Below are positions 1-10,841 of a DNA stretch of 43,861 bases, piece by piece. The translations under genes and the position numbers were made by a program. Source of the stretch: Fragilaria crotonensis (taxonomy: Eukaryota > Bacillariophyta > Fragilariophyceae > Fragilariales > Fragilariaceae); contig JAKSYS010000525.1 of NCBI GenBank assembly GCA_022925895.1, positions 1 to 43,861 on the forward strand. Direction: 5' to 3'. Below the pieces are notes generated by a model. That model made no database searches and had not been told where the DNA came from. It saw only the letters and a list, made by a program, of their open reading frames with translations. Positions within the stretch are counted from its first letter, which is position 1. Each line of letters opens with the position of its first letter.

Positions 1-151
1 GATTCCAATGCTCAGCAATGTTGTACAATGCAGGTAAACCGATACTACTGAAACAACCATACTATCGAGTACAACAATAAACTCCGCCACCAGTCGTAGC
101 CAAGATTAAACAGAAGACTGTAAACATCCCCACAAAAGATTCTGTCAATGA

Positions 152-3100
152 AGAAGAGGACGAGCCAAGAGTGACGTAATTGATAGTACTCGCGAAGCTA
201 TCATTATCAAACGCCAGAAGACGTGCAAGTACTGTGATTGTAACTTTTTGTTATACGAACACGAATCACCTGGCCTGTGCTGTGGAAATGGGAAGCTGTC
301 TTCCTCAAACAACAATGCTTTAAAGTCCCGAGTCAACTCATGTCAGTATACGGTAGCAAGTGGTTTGCTCCTTGGTCTCGAGTGGTAAACAATACCTTGC
401 GCTTTTCATCTCCTGGATGTACTGTTTGCGGGGGCATGTTCATGCCTGCTCAACCCTCTCATTTACGTTGTTGCGGGCAAACATACACGCGGATTCTAAA
501 TGGCGATGTTGTTGGTGGGCCTCTTCGAGCATGGATTAATGACACATCGCTACAGCAACAGGAGATTGAGTTGGCAAAGATAGACTACCCTAATGCGCAT
601 GTTACGCAAGCCAAGGCATGGACGGAAACAATATCGAATTATCTTCAGTGCTATAATCCATTTGCGAGGTCACTCATCAGCATGGGGAAAGACAGTTCTG
701 TGGCAGCCGTCAAGTTCAATTTCACGCATCACTCTAAACATATGGAGCAGAAGCGGCTGAGCAGTGAGGAACTTGCGCTAATATACAGTACAAATCACCC
801 GAATGACAATTTTGACCTGTTTGCAACCATTGTTCCTAAGCACGGCTCCAATATGCATGCTCTTTCAACTCAAATCCATTATCAAAGCCCTCTTTGGGAA
901 CCGCTTGCGTACCCACTGTTGTTTCTCGATGGACAAATGGGCTGGGGCCATTCATTGAATGGCGCGTCTGTATTTCTCAAGAGCAACAACGATAAAGGCG
1001 TTACGCTGCACGAGTACACAAAATACCTTCTGTTGCATAGTCCAATCATTGAAATGTCTGGACGGTTACGCCAGGCGTGGGTGCTTGAACAGTATCTGCG
1101 TGACCAACATAACACATTAAACTACTTGCACAAGAACAATACCAAATTGAAAAAGCACCGAAAACGATTGTTCAAAGAGCGCTCCACGACTCCAACACAA
1201 TTATGCAACGCCAAATTGCGATTAATGCGTTGCCTCCAAGCCAACGCCAGGGACTTTCTTACTTGAAGCCATTGCCCCTTGCAGTGAAAGACAGCATAAA
1301 CTACGAATCGATTGTTCTTCATGGACATGACCACCATCACGAAGACACAAACGAGACGTTCACAGCAGGGGACTTGAAGTACCTGCCAGGTTATACCTAC
1401 CTTCCATCAAGCTATCCTGGCGGGCCCCGCAGTCAAACGCTCAAGTTTGCGAACGCAATGACAACAGCGGCCAAGCTGGGTGGACCGCATCTGTTCAGTA
1501 CATTTACAACAAATCCTTTGTGGGTTGAGCTTCACCAAGGAAATGCTGACATGGAATATCCGGAAGACAATATGGTTCTTGTTATTAGAGTGTTCAAAGA
1601 AAAGCTTGCGCTGTTCTTGGAAGACCTCCGAACAGGGACATTTTTTGAGCGCGCAAGCTTGCGTACATCATTTACGTCATCGAGTTCCAATGGCGCGGAC
1701 ACCCTCACGCGCACATCGTGTATCGGCTACAGGGTGAAACATTGACTCCAGACGAGATTGACCGTTTAATTACTACATCATACCAACAGTGCAAGACGGA
1801 CGATGAGCAAGAGCTGCTAAGAACGTTTATGACTCATCACTGTAAGAAAGATGTGTGCCTCAAGGACGATAAACCATGCACGGAGTTCTTTCCAAAGGAG
1901 CTGAGCCCATCCTACCAAGTAGGCGATGGTGGTGGGTATCCAGTCTATAAGCGACTGAATCAGCAGGACTCTCGAATTGTTCCGTGCATTATTGGCATGA
2001 TTGCCAAGTTCCGATGCCACATAAACGTAAGTGTACTCTTCACCATCTATCATCTTTTTTTCTGACGCTATTCCATTCATTAGCTACAGACCGAAATTTG
2101 CTCAGACGTGTTCATCATTGACTATTTATTCAAGTACATCTACAAAGGAAACGTCCGTTTAGAAATCGCTAACGTGTCACAATTTGTCGACAATGAAGTT
2201 GATCCACGAATTCCTGACCATGTACGTCAAGGCATCAAGGATGAGATGACAACCAAGTTTAGAGTTTACGAAAAAGATGAAATTCGTCGTTTTGAGCTAA
2301 TGCACTGTATCCCAGCGACGCAAGCAGCTTGGAAATTTCTTGGAATTCGTACTTCGCAAACTCAACCAGCCGTGTACGCACTCGATATTGAGCTGCCAGG
2401 AAATGAAGTAGTTCACTTTAAACCAGATGATGTGAACGACATGCATGAGGCAATATCCAACAAAATCACAGTGCAGGAAATGTACTGGAATCGCCCCGCT
2501 GGAGATGCATTTGAAACATTGACTTTAGAAGAGTTCTTTGATTCTTATGTCGTTCAGCATACTCAGCGTATGTCGACCAAGAGCTTACAAGGTAGTGTCT
2601 TTATTCCTGCAAGTGAGGTAGCACAGCGTAGCCAGGATACGCAGCTGTTTGTATATTCAAGGCGAACAAGCACATCAACCCTAGCACAGGCGATCAATCG
2701 AATTAAGTTTGTGTCACCAGCCCATGGAGATTTATATTACCTGCGCATGCTACTACGTCAGTATCCATCGCGATCTTTTGATGATGCGCGAACGTTCAAT
2801 AACGTGGCCTTCGACACATGTCACGATGCTTGCATTGCGAGGGGCATCGTTACGGATGAAAATGAGTTCGACGCTACTATGACAGAAGCAGTCGGAAACC
2901 TGTTCATCAGTGACCGACTGCGACGTTTGTTTGTGTTAATTGTTATGCAAGGTCAAGTTGGAGTGCAAACCAACCTCGAAAAGCATGCTGTACTTATGTC
3001 TCTCGACTTCTACGTTGCTCGAAATGTAATGCCACCGTTCCACCAGGGCCAAGACATGTCAACTATTCCACAGCATACGACATTCTCTGAAATGCCGTAC

Positions 3101-3274
3101 AACATTCAGCAAGACCTGCTACAAGCATTCCAGAGAATATACTTGGACAATAATCTCGACATGACAGCTTTCCAACTTCCATTGCCAAATGCCCCCGTCG
3201 TCGCCGAACTTGAAAGCGAGAAGACAAAGTATGACTTGGAGCACCTTCGGCATAGGCTTGACCATATCATTTGA
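152..3274 (+). pseudogene. Helitron Rep (HUH nuclease) region, frame-broken
   Basis: This encodes the replication-initiator half of a Helitron RepHel protein, which nicks and rolls single-stranded DNA during transposition. In order: a Cys-rich N-terminus (CKYCDC at about 224-241, then CCGNGKL), a Helitron-like N domain (GQTYTRI; YPLLFLDGQMGWG near 910-950), SYPGGPRSQ and HLFSTFTTNPLW, the HUH motif RGHPHAHI at 1694-1717, the catalytic-tyrosine segment DYLFKYIYKG at about 2120-2149, and the conserved YYLRMLLRQYPSRSFDD block. The frame changes near 290, near 1230 and in a T6 run at 1641-1646, and a TGA at 3272 separates it from the helicase. One 57-bp intron interrupts it. The frame changes make it nonfunctional as read, unless some are sequence errors. 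It runs directly into the helicase. Family assignment is secure; the exact start is not. Confidence 0.85.
2027..2083 (+). other. Spliceosomal intron in Helitron Rep
   Basis: The donor GTAAGT is at 2027-2032 and the acceptor TTCATTAG ends at 2083. The intron is 57 bp and phase 0. The coding frame is the same on both sides and joins CHIN to LQTEIC, where Helitron Reps have a continuous CHxNxE...C segment just before the YLFKYIYKG tyrosine motif. It contains an in-frame stop, so it must be removed or the protein ends before the catalytic tyrosines. Confidence 0.8.
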
Positions 3275-4678
3275 AAAACGACCAAAAGCAAGTTGTTGAT
3301 CACATTTTTGTCCACAAAAATAACACGTTCATAGATGGACCATTCCGACGTGGCGAATCATTTGTCCTCGATTATATTGTTGATCATCTTCGTGCTCGCA
3401 ATCATAAAGTTGTCCTCGTGACAGCGCCAACGGGCGTCATGGCCATCGCACGAGACGGCTTTACTATGCACGGTCTCGTCAAAATGAACATTGAACCTGA
3501 TGATAAAGGTCGTCTCCAGTGCAAAATCGGGGATCAATCTCAGCGTGCCGAGTTAATTCGCGGGGCAGACTATCTCATTGTGGAAGAAGGCCCTAATGCA
3601 CACCGACGTGTATGGGAAGCATTGGCAGCCGAGTGCCGTGCTCTTCGCAGGAACGACCGACCCTTTGGCGGTCTACGTGTTATTTCTGCAGGTGATTTCC
3701 GTCAGATTCCGCCACCAATCAGATCGCATGATGAACGAGACATTTACAATGCAAGTGTGAAGTCCTGGCCTATTTGGCAAGACTTCGACGTCGTGTGCTT
3801 AACAGAGCCCATTCGAACTGCCGATGATGTACTGTGGACACAGGCATGCGACAACATGGGTAATGGAACAACAGAACCGATAACCCCAGACAAGGACGGG
3901 CGTTGGACATCTATTGGCGTCTCTACATGGGTCGACCTTCCTGAGACTGTCAAGGCCTACGATGCTAAAACAAGCATAAATGAAGCACGCGATTGGGTTC
4001 ACCCTGATGTTCACGATTTCGATGCCGTCGTGAATTCCGCATTGGTTGCCGTAACAAACAAGCAGGTTGATGACCACAACAAGTACTTCCTCGACAAAGT
4101 CCTTGGCGAGCAACGTACCATGATCTCTGCAGATACAATCCTGTCAGAGTTGCCAACTGATGTCAAATGTATAGTTACTGACTACACAGACACTTTGACA
4201 CACAACAAAGTGCCACCCAAGAAATTAATCGTGAAGGTCAATGGAATACACATGCATGCGCACAATAAATTTTACAAGGAAGATTATGAATGGCACGGTG
4301 CTCCGTGTTCTTGCCATCAATAACAAATACATCACTGTCTTGAACTATTCTACCGGCAAAGAAGATGACATTCCACGTATTTCCTTCGAACATACAGTCA
4401 ATTCAAAATCGCCGATCAAAATTCTGAGGCAGCAGTTTCCTCTTCGGCCACGATATGCAATGACGTCTAATATCGTCCAAGGCAAGACAATCCAGCGCAT
4501 GCTTTTAGACCTACGCTATGATCCATTCGCGCATGGGCAATTGCACGTCTCTTGCAGCCGAGTTCCCCAAGCTTCGGGATTGCGAGTACTAACCTCCGCA
4601 GACCGAATTATCAACAACCGTGCACGTACACTCAACATCGTTCATAATGTTTTGTTACAAACAGGCCCAGCAAGATGA
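3271..4678 (+). pseudogene. Helitron Pif1-type helicase domain, frame-broken
   Basis: This is the SF1 Pif1-like helicase half of the Helitron protein, which would unwind the nicked strand. Visible motifs: LKNDQKQVVDHI entry (3271), a Walker A position reading GPFRRGES at 3337-3360 instead of GxxGTGKT, a Walker B-like LIVEEGPNAH, the hallmark PFGGLRVISAGDFRQIPP, and after a frame change near 4290 the C-terminal MNGTVLRV, FPLRPRYAMTSNIVQGKT and HGQLHVSCSRV motifs. The lysine of Walker A is absent, so ATP hydrolysis is unlikely. It follows the Rep region with a one-base frame change at about 3272. Its 3' end overlaps the end of an RPA-like fragment on the opposite strand. Confidence 0.85.
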
Positions 4679-4922
4679 TTGCATTGTAATCCTTAAGCAA
4701 CACTGCCAATTGAGTCTCAAGAGCCGATGCACGTGTTTGTAAGGAATGCAATCGTGCTGTCTTCATTGTTCTCATTGATTGGAGTGCCAATGACGTCGCC
4801 CGAGTTCTCCGTGTCGTAGCAACGTCAGCATTCAATTTGAGGAGTCTATCGAACGACATAGTATCCTGAAAATGATGCATTCCACCATTTACGCGCTTGG
4901 TTCGCGGTCGTATACTCGGCAC
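4632..4922 (-). pseudogene. C-terminal fragment of Helitron RPA-like protein
   Basis: A 96-residue open frame convergent with the helicase. Its C-terminal part has the pattern MKTARLHSLQTRASAL ... LLKDYNAI. This matches residue by residue the C-terminus of the RPA-like protein ending at 12920 (MKAARHHALKTRVAAL ... IFKEYDTI). The upstream OB-fold part is missing, so this is a truncated copy. Helitrons of plants and some protists carry RPA-like single-strand binding genes beside RepHel, which fits the position. The first half of the frame (TKRVNGGMHHFQ) is not recognised. The call rests on the shared C-terminal pattern and the location. Confidence 0.6.
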
Positions 4923-5055
4923 GGTCGCCTTTGAGATCCATCCCCGCAGAAGTCAGCACTAACGTAGCATACAAAACTGCGTCCATTTGGCTCGAGTATC
5001 AGACCTTTGTCCCGCGTGGTCGTCAGGCGCGTGATGCCCATAGATAGCCGTACTC

Positions 5056-5530
5056 TTAAATTCTTACGCGTCGAAAAACACTCGTGATCCTCAGCAAGTT
5101 GGCGTCCAAACCCAAATACTCCAAAGAAAGAGCACCCGCCAACTCCGAAGGAATGGTACCGAAAAGGACGTTGTGGTTCAAAAACAGATTCGAAAGGGAG
5201 TTCAAGCTACCAAGCTCGGTAAACCACGATTTCCAGACAAGTCCAGGACGACATCGCATACAAAAAGCCAGGAAGTGTCCCCTCCATATCGATGACCTGC
5301 AAGTCTAATTTGACTGAAAATTGCACCGGTAAGAGAAGCTAACGTTTCAGCGTCAGTCACGTTAGATAGTATGGTACAAATTTCAGCCAGCGTTTCTGGA
5401 TTAATCGGGATTGCTGGAGTGAAAGTTCGAGCACTGGCCAAGTCATCCCGGAAAACAACGAGAGCAAGCGTGATTCCAAGTATGATTCCAAGTATGATAC
5501 GCCTCCTATGATGACGAGAAAGAGCGTGAT
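5056..5530 (-). pseudogene. Leucine-rich-repeat membrane protein fragment
   Basis: Read on the minus strand, a basic segment (RHHRRR) is followed by a hydrophobic helix (IILGIILGITLALVVF), an extracellular cap (PETLAEICTILSNVTDAETL), then LRR blocks: VIDMEGTLPGFLYAM and LGSLNSLSNLFLNHN with GTIPSELAGALSLEYLGLDAN. This order (short cytoplasmic tail, single transmembrane helix, LRR ectodomain) is common in diatom LRR proteins. The reading frame changes at least twice between about 5200 and 5310, and the LRR stops after roughly two repeats, where full proteins have many. It is a truncated remnant, possibly a host-gene piece captured by a transposon. Confidence 0.65.
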
Positions 5531-5996
5531 CAGACAGAAAGTCCCAGATCTGTACCAGGGAATGGATTTCAGATCATCTGAAGAGGCTCCATCAGTCAGG
5601 CAATCTACCAGTGCGAGTTCAATAAAGGTGCCGGCATTGAGTTGCTCTGAAGTAGTGATAGCGCCAGGCTCTCGCTCGCGGATGGTTTGGCCTGAAATGA
5701 AGAAAGCACCAGTCCTTTAATGCTCAGTACTCTAGTGCTGTAAAAGGTACCACGAGCGATCGATAGTTTTACAATATACTTTATATGAATACGCACCAAG
5801 ACTGAAACTAGCATACTGCAAACTCAGATACTGCAGTCTGCAGTACCTGAGTACTGGAGTATGCAACATTGCGCCGGCCTTTGAAGTTTTGCAGAATCCT
5901 AACAAAATCAAAATGATGTACGGTTGACATGCCTACAGTAATTACTTGCACCAGCGCTCAGGTTGGAAATACAGTACGTAGAACCAGCATATGATA

Positions 5997-6128
5997 GTGG
6001 TTGGGATACAGTACTGCAGTACCAGCGTAGTGGCTGGGATACAGTACTGTAGCACCAGCGTAGTGGTTGCAATACAGTACTGTAGCACCAGCGTAGTGGT
6101 TGGAATACAGTACTGTAGTACTGTAGCA
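5997..6128. repeat. 33-bp tandem repeat, four units
   Basis: Four head-to-tail units start with GTGG at 5997, 6030, 6063 and 6096. The core reads ATACAGTACTGTAGCACCAG. The last unit has an extra GTAGTACT. The units end in ACCAGCGTA, and the adjacent 15-bp minisatellite begins from the same GCGTACC word, so the second array may have grown from the edge of the first. Confidence 0.9.
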
Positions 6129-6135
6129 CCAGCGT

Positions 6136-6855
6136 ACCGCCAAGTAGCGTACCGTCAGGTAGCGTACCGTCAGGTAGCGTACCGCCAGGCAGCGTACCGT
6201 CAGGTACCGTACCGCCAGGTAGCGTACCGTCAGGTAGCGTACCGCCAGGTAGCGTACCGTCAGGTAGCGTACCGCCAGGTAGCGTACCGTCAGGTAGCGT
6301 ACCGCCAGGTAGCGTACCGTCAGGTAGCGTACCGTCAGGTAGCGTACCGTCAGGTAGCGTACCGCCAGGTAGCGTACCGTCAGGTAGCGTACCGCCAGGT
6401 AGCGTACCGCCAGGTAGCGTACCGTCAGGTAGCGTACCGCCAGGTAGCGTACCGTCAGGTAGCGTACCGCCAGGTAGCGTACCGCCAGGTAGCGTACCGT
6501 CAGGTAGCGTACCGTCAGGTAGCGTACCGCCAGGTAGCGTACCGGCAGGTAGCGTACCGTCAGGTAGCGTACCGCCAGGTAGCGTACCGTCAGGTAGCGT
6601 ACCGCCAGGTAGCGTACCGTCAGGTAGCGTACCGTCAGGTAGCGTACCGCCAGGTAGCGTACCGCCAGGTAGCGTACCGTCAGGTAGCGTACCGCCAGGT
6701 AGCGTACCGTCAGGTAGCGTACCGCCAGGTAGCGTACCGTCAGGTAGCGTACCGTCAGGTAGCGTACCGCCAGGTAGCGTACCGTCAGGTAGCGTACCGT
6801 CAGGTAGCGTACCGTCAGGTAGCGTACCGCCAGGTAGTGTACCGCCAGGTAGCGT
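6136..6855. repeat. 15-bp minisatellite, 48 units
   Basis: The unit ACCGYCAGGTAGCGT is repeated 48 times over exactly 720 bp with no insertions or deletions. Almost all variation is C or T at position 5; one unit has G there (6545), and there are a few single substitutions near the ends. Because 15 is divisible by three, frames stay open on both strands (AYRQV on plus, RYLAV/RYLTV on minus). I do not regard these as proteins: no recognisable start region or domain flanks them. Confidence 0.97.
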
Positions 6856-7099
6856 AAAATACGATTTTCACAACAAGTTGCAAAATCATTTGTTGCCATT
6901 GTGATATGTGATAGCCAACGACCCGAAACCGAAGGCGTCGAACACAAACAAACAAAGAGTATCTGTTGCGACTGCTGCATATTGCTCATAACATCCCCAA
7001 TACGTCATCTGAAAGACAGAGGGCGCGAATTAACAGCAGTCCAACAAGCGCAACGGAACAGTCATTGTTCTCTCAAAACCCGGACTTCTGTACAAGATC

Positions 7100-7549
7100 A
7101 TGGCGAATTCAGTGGACATTACCGACGAGGAGATGGAGGATTCAAGCACGTTTGTCTTTGAAGGGAAAGAAGAGGAAAAGGACGATGACGAAGAAAAAGA
7201 CGCAAAGATCCTCGATATGACGCTCTTAAAGAGCATTCTGCTCGGAATCACAAACTTGCGTATAAATCTGAGGAGGTCGGAAAATGCGAGACTCAACTTT
7301 TTTGGGATGTTGCCTCGGAATGATTTGCATTATCCACAGATGAGTTCTCATCAAATTCACTATCCTCGCGCTTTAACTTGCCTGCCCGGGCTCCGATCTT
7401 TAGTTCTTCTACGCTATCGTCGCTCGTACGTTTCTCGTCCTTTCATAATTGAGATGCGTCCCTCTATAGAGGTTTTCGACGTTGACAGAGCACCTTTCAC
7501 CGCCATCGCCCCAGCTTCATTGGATACATCACGGGTTGACATGGGCTGA
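7100..7549 (+). CDS. Possible small acidic protein
   Basis: A 149-residue open frame. Residues 1-35 are strongly acidic (EEMEDSS, EGKEEEKDDDEEKD), followed by an amphipathic stretch (LLKSILLGITNLRINLRR). The last third overlaps, in antisense, the DEAD-box helicase remnant and is probably not coding. No family is recognised. It may be a fragment of a nuclear or chaperone-type acidic protein, or chance. Confidence 0.2.
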   Translation: MANSVDITDEEMEDSSTFVFEGKEEEKDDDEEKDAKILDMTLLKSILLGITNLRINLRRSENARLNFFGMLPRNDLHYPQMSSHQIHYPRALTCLPGLRSLVLLRYRRSYVSRPFIIEMRPSIEVFDVDRAPFTAIAPASLDTSRVDMG

Positions 7550-7935
7550 ATTGACGACCACAGAGCACCCGTGGATAATGAGTCGTCAGTGTCACATCCA
7601 CACCGCTTCATAATGTTGGCAATGATCCGCAAGTTCCCCAAATCCGCTTAGGTAAAAAACGTAATGGCTTTTCCCGTGCGCCCTGCACGGCCAGTTCGTC
7701 CAATACGATGCACGTAGGTGACACCAGATGTTGGTTAATCGTAGTTGATGACCAACTTGACATTGTAACAAAAGTCCACACCGCATGCGACCAAGTCCGC
7801 GCAGATCAGCACCCATGGATGTCCCGTGCGAAAGTTCTTGACGGCAGTTTCACGCGCAGCAGGAGACCGACCGGCGTGTAGAACATCAACATGCAGCGAT
7901 CGGCTTCGCCCAACTCGACGACGAGGCGGTTGTCG
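7414..7935 (-). pseudogene. DDX52/ROK1-like DEAD-box RNA helicase, C-terminal fragment
   Basis: On the minus strand the C-terminal RecA domain of a ROK1/DDX52-type helicase (18S rRNA maturation in yeast) is readable: LHVDVLHAGRSPAARE, FRTGHPWVLICADLV, GVDF and KLVINYD, then TSGVTYVHRIGRTGRAG and GKAITFF ... ADLGNLRIIANIMKRCG. The motif V region has ACGVDF where the family has ARGxDF. Stop codons fall after NYD (one TAA) and after FFT, and there is a frame change near 7900, so the copy is dead. The N-terminal RecA domain with Walker A and DEAD is absent; instead a tandem repeat begins upstream. After MKRCG the C-terminus no longer resembles ROK1. Confidence 0.7.
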
Positions 7936-7949
7936 TTGAGAAGAAAGAG

Positions 7950-8362
7950 AAGCAGCAAAGAGGAAGATCCAAACAGCACGTCGTCCTCGCTATCAACAAA
8001 ACAGACAATCGACCCGCTATCTTGGCGAGGACCGTGCAGTTTTGTCGACATGAAGACAAGCACCAAAGAGGAAGATCCAAACAGTAGTACTTCGTCCTCA
8101 TCCCCATCGTCCCTCGCAATCAACAAAACAGACAATCAACCCGCTATCTTGGCGGGGACCGTGCAATTATCGTCGACAAGGAGAGATGCAGCGAAGAGGA
8201 AGATCCAACCGGCACTTTGTCCTCATCTCCACCGTCCCTCGCAATCAACAAAACAGACAATCAACCCGCTATCTTGGCAGGGACCGTGCAGTTATCGTCG
8301 ACAAGGAGAGATGCAGCGAACAGGAAGATCCAACCGGCACTTTGTCCTCATCCCCACTGTCC
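7950..8362. repeat. Tandem repeat of about 108-128 bp, four units
   Basis: The word AGGAAGATCCAA recurs at about 7961, 8069, 8197 and 8322. Each unit also carries ATCAACAAAACAGACAATC, CCCGCTATCTTGGC and GGACCGTGCA. Spacing is 108, 128 and 125 bp. It lies just where the missing N-terminal half of the ROK1-like helicase would be. One frame reads through it but changes phase between units because the period is not constant, so coding use is doubtful. Confidence 0.85.
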
Positions 8363-8399
8363 TTCACATTCAACTGCCCGTGGAGTAGCACACAACATG

Positions 8400-9274
8400 C
8401 GGAATTGCACCATGCTACTCCGACCACCGACATACATATGGTACTCAGAGTACGTTCTTTTGATGATAACACCTGGGACTTCTAAATAAGATTGATTCTG
8501 GGACTGCCACGAATGAATAAGAAGATTTTTCTCTAATAATCACATGATACATGATTACATGATACATATCACATTTGTATTTATTTTTATGTGATAATGA
8601 TACAAGACAAGATCCATATGCATATAAAATTTACGTCTACTACTACAATTCAGAAATCAATTGTACTTTTATGCTCTAACAACAAGCCACATTAAAATAA
8701 TGTAGAAGATACATACACATATTGCATTATTCGACAATAAGTATTCTACCATCTGTATGATCTGAATGCATTGATTTCCCGGGACTACAATGACTACAGC
8801 TACAGCTTGGATGTACTATACTGTACATATTATCAGAACTTGAATTTTTTATCAAGCGCATGTGCAGCATGTGTCTTATTCATTTTTTTAGCGCATGGCT
8901 ACTGTCGTCGCTCGTACATAATAAACAGATAAACAGTACATCTACGCCTTGAACTCCAAGAGCTCATACAGCCGAACAATGAAAAAGCAAGAGTGAGTCT
9001 GTATGAAACTACCAGTAGTATCGTACTGTAAACGAAGCACCAAGTAAGCATACTGTATACTGTATACATGATGCGATGATGAATTTCTTGCGTTCTCATC
9101 CGATTTGACATCATATATGTTCATATGACATTTCACGAATGAAGCATTCATTTCCTACATCAAAGTACTGAACGCAGATGACACCCAGCATTTGCAATAC
9201 AAGTACGACATCGTCCGTTTCAAATCACAAGCATATCGAAGAGTTTTTACACATTTTGAATCAGGAAAACCACA
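8400..9274. other. AT-rich interval without a recognised gene
   Basis: This holds short direct words (ACATGATACAT twice near 8545-8570, ACTGTATAC twice near 9050) and AT-rich tracts. I see no gene, tRNA or terminal repeat. The last 80 bases lie upstream of the ATG of the RPA-like gene at 9275 and would hold its promoter. Confidence 0.6.
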
Positions 9275-9356
9275 ATGGCCTCACCTAAGAAATCAAAACA
9301 TTGTCACGTCACGGCTATTACTTCAGCTGTTGAACACCCACCTCCTGCAAGTCCTG

Positions 9357-9383
9357 CATCAGAAGGCCGTTTTTGTTAACTAT
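9357..9383 (+). repeat. Left terminal inverted repeat
   Basis: A 27-bp repeat beginning CATCAGAAGGCCG and ending GTTAACTAT. It is identical to the reverse complement of 11888-11914. TG lies directly outside at 9355-9356. Confidence 0.9.
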
Positions 9384-9630
9384 TTTCTTTGGTGTTAAGT
9401 GTTACCAGTTTTTTATCAGTTAGATTTTACTTCTTAACAGAAATGGTAACTTCAAAAATAAAATACTACTTCTACCATATATTGTTTGTTTGGATAATAA
9501 TAACAAAATAAAGCACGCTTAAGTTACCATTTATTTTTACTCAAGTCAACAACATATAATGTAACGCTGCAATTCATATTTAGTTAAATTATTGTAAGTT
9601 ACATTTTATGTTGAGTTATAGATAAGGTAA

Positions 9631-10328
9631 TTACTTTTGATACAACAGATAGTGTTCGCACGAAAGTCGTTCTACTGCATTTTTAAGTGGATGGCAATAA
9701 AACAAACTCCTAGTTGTCATCAGAGTCCCATTCTGCCTCAACATTCTCCATTGCTTGTCTTTTGCCCATGCCGCAGCGTTGTTGTTAGCACCATCTCCCG
9801 CACCGTCTTGGTTCTCGTCATCCTGCGTGTCCTTTATTCCGACCTTTGTCTGGCAGAAATCCATCAGCAACTTTTCCATCCGTTTGGGCTCGTCCTCACA
9901 ATTCTTGTCCGCTTCCCGGTCCGCTTTCACTAACGCCCTCAGGAAATTGAACTGTTTGATGCCCTCGGGAACTCCAGCCACCCCACTCTTCCATTAATGG
10001 CACGCTGCTAATAATTGTCCAGGTATCAGCACTTGCCGGTGGTGGAGATGGTGTACCGTTTTCCTTGCTGTCGCGGCATGTCCTCAAAGGGATTTGCTGC
10101 GCCTTCCTGGGCACTGCGTCTCGACTCTTCAGCAGCTTTGCGGGCTCTGTGCCTTCCTTCCTCCACCACAGGTTCGCGGACTCCTCTGCGCCTTTGTTCC
10201 TCCTCAGCTTCGCGGACTAAGCGCCTTTGTTCCTCCGCAGCTTTGCGGGCTCTGTGCCTTCCTTCCTCCGGCAATTCTGATGGGTAATGGAACAGAGCAA
10301 CAAGAAGAAGTGTAAGCAGAAGCAACAA
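9631..10328 (-). CDS. Hypothetical coiled-coil protein inside the TIR element
   Basis: Two minus-strand open frames lie end to end. The first (10328-10026) begins with a hydrophobic segment (MLLLLTLLLVALFHY, signal-like), then a charged coiled coil with an internal duplication (EEGRHRARKAAEE appears twice, from a 109-bp-spaced DNA repeat), then NPFEDMPRQQGKRYTIS. The second (9981-9631) reads VPEGIKQFNFLRALVKADRE, then an acidic Asn/Asp-rich stretch and AWAKDKQWRMLRQNGT. They are in different frames with a small gap and may be exons of one gene. No transposase signature is visible and I recognise no family. Confidence 0.3.
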
Positions 10329-10841
10329 GTTGATGACAGTAACAAAATGCGTTTACTGCTCTTAATCACATCAACTGAAAATGAGAGATGGATCAATCAT
10401 TGCAATATAATGCTTGCTCGACATATACTTTACACGATTGCGACGTTCTTGTTTTTAATCTCAAACAATCAACAAAACTACAACAATGTAGGTTTTTATT
10501 CTGTTCAAACACACACACGTGTTTACTACTATATCCACCGTTTTTTTGTGCTACGTAATCTTATATGGATATGTATTACTTTTCAAATACGGCATACATA
10601 CTAGACTGTACTCGGTCGGAGTCTATGCATCATACAACTATCCACTCAGAACTGTGTACATAATTCGCAAAAATAATTTTCAATACATGTGACTTGCTGT
10701 ACTAAGGGCATATTTCATGTATGTTGGTGACAAAAAATTGAAGAAGTACATACATGATTCGTGACAGTGATGACTTTTGGAGACAAGATTATTAAATAGT
10801 ATCTATATATGTATATCATTCATATCTATATACATAGGGGA

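Noticed and set aside
6136..6855. CRISPR array
   Set aside because: Units are directly adjacent with no spacers, and the genome is eukaryotic.
5958..6989. Long open frames on both strands across the minisatellite (AYRQV and RYLAV/RYLTV repeats)
   Set aside because: A 15-bp period keeps frames open on both strands automatically; no domain, start context or flanking gene supports translation.
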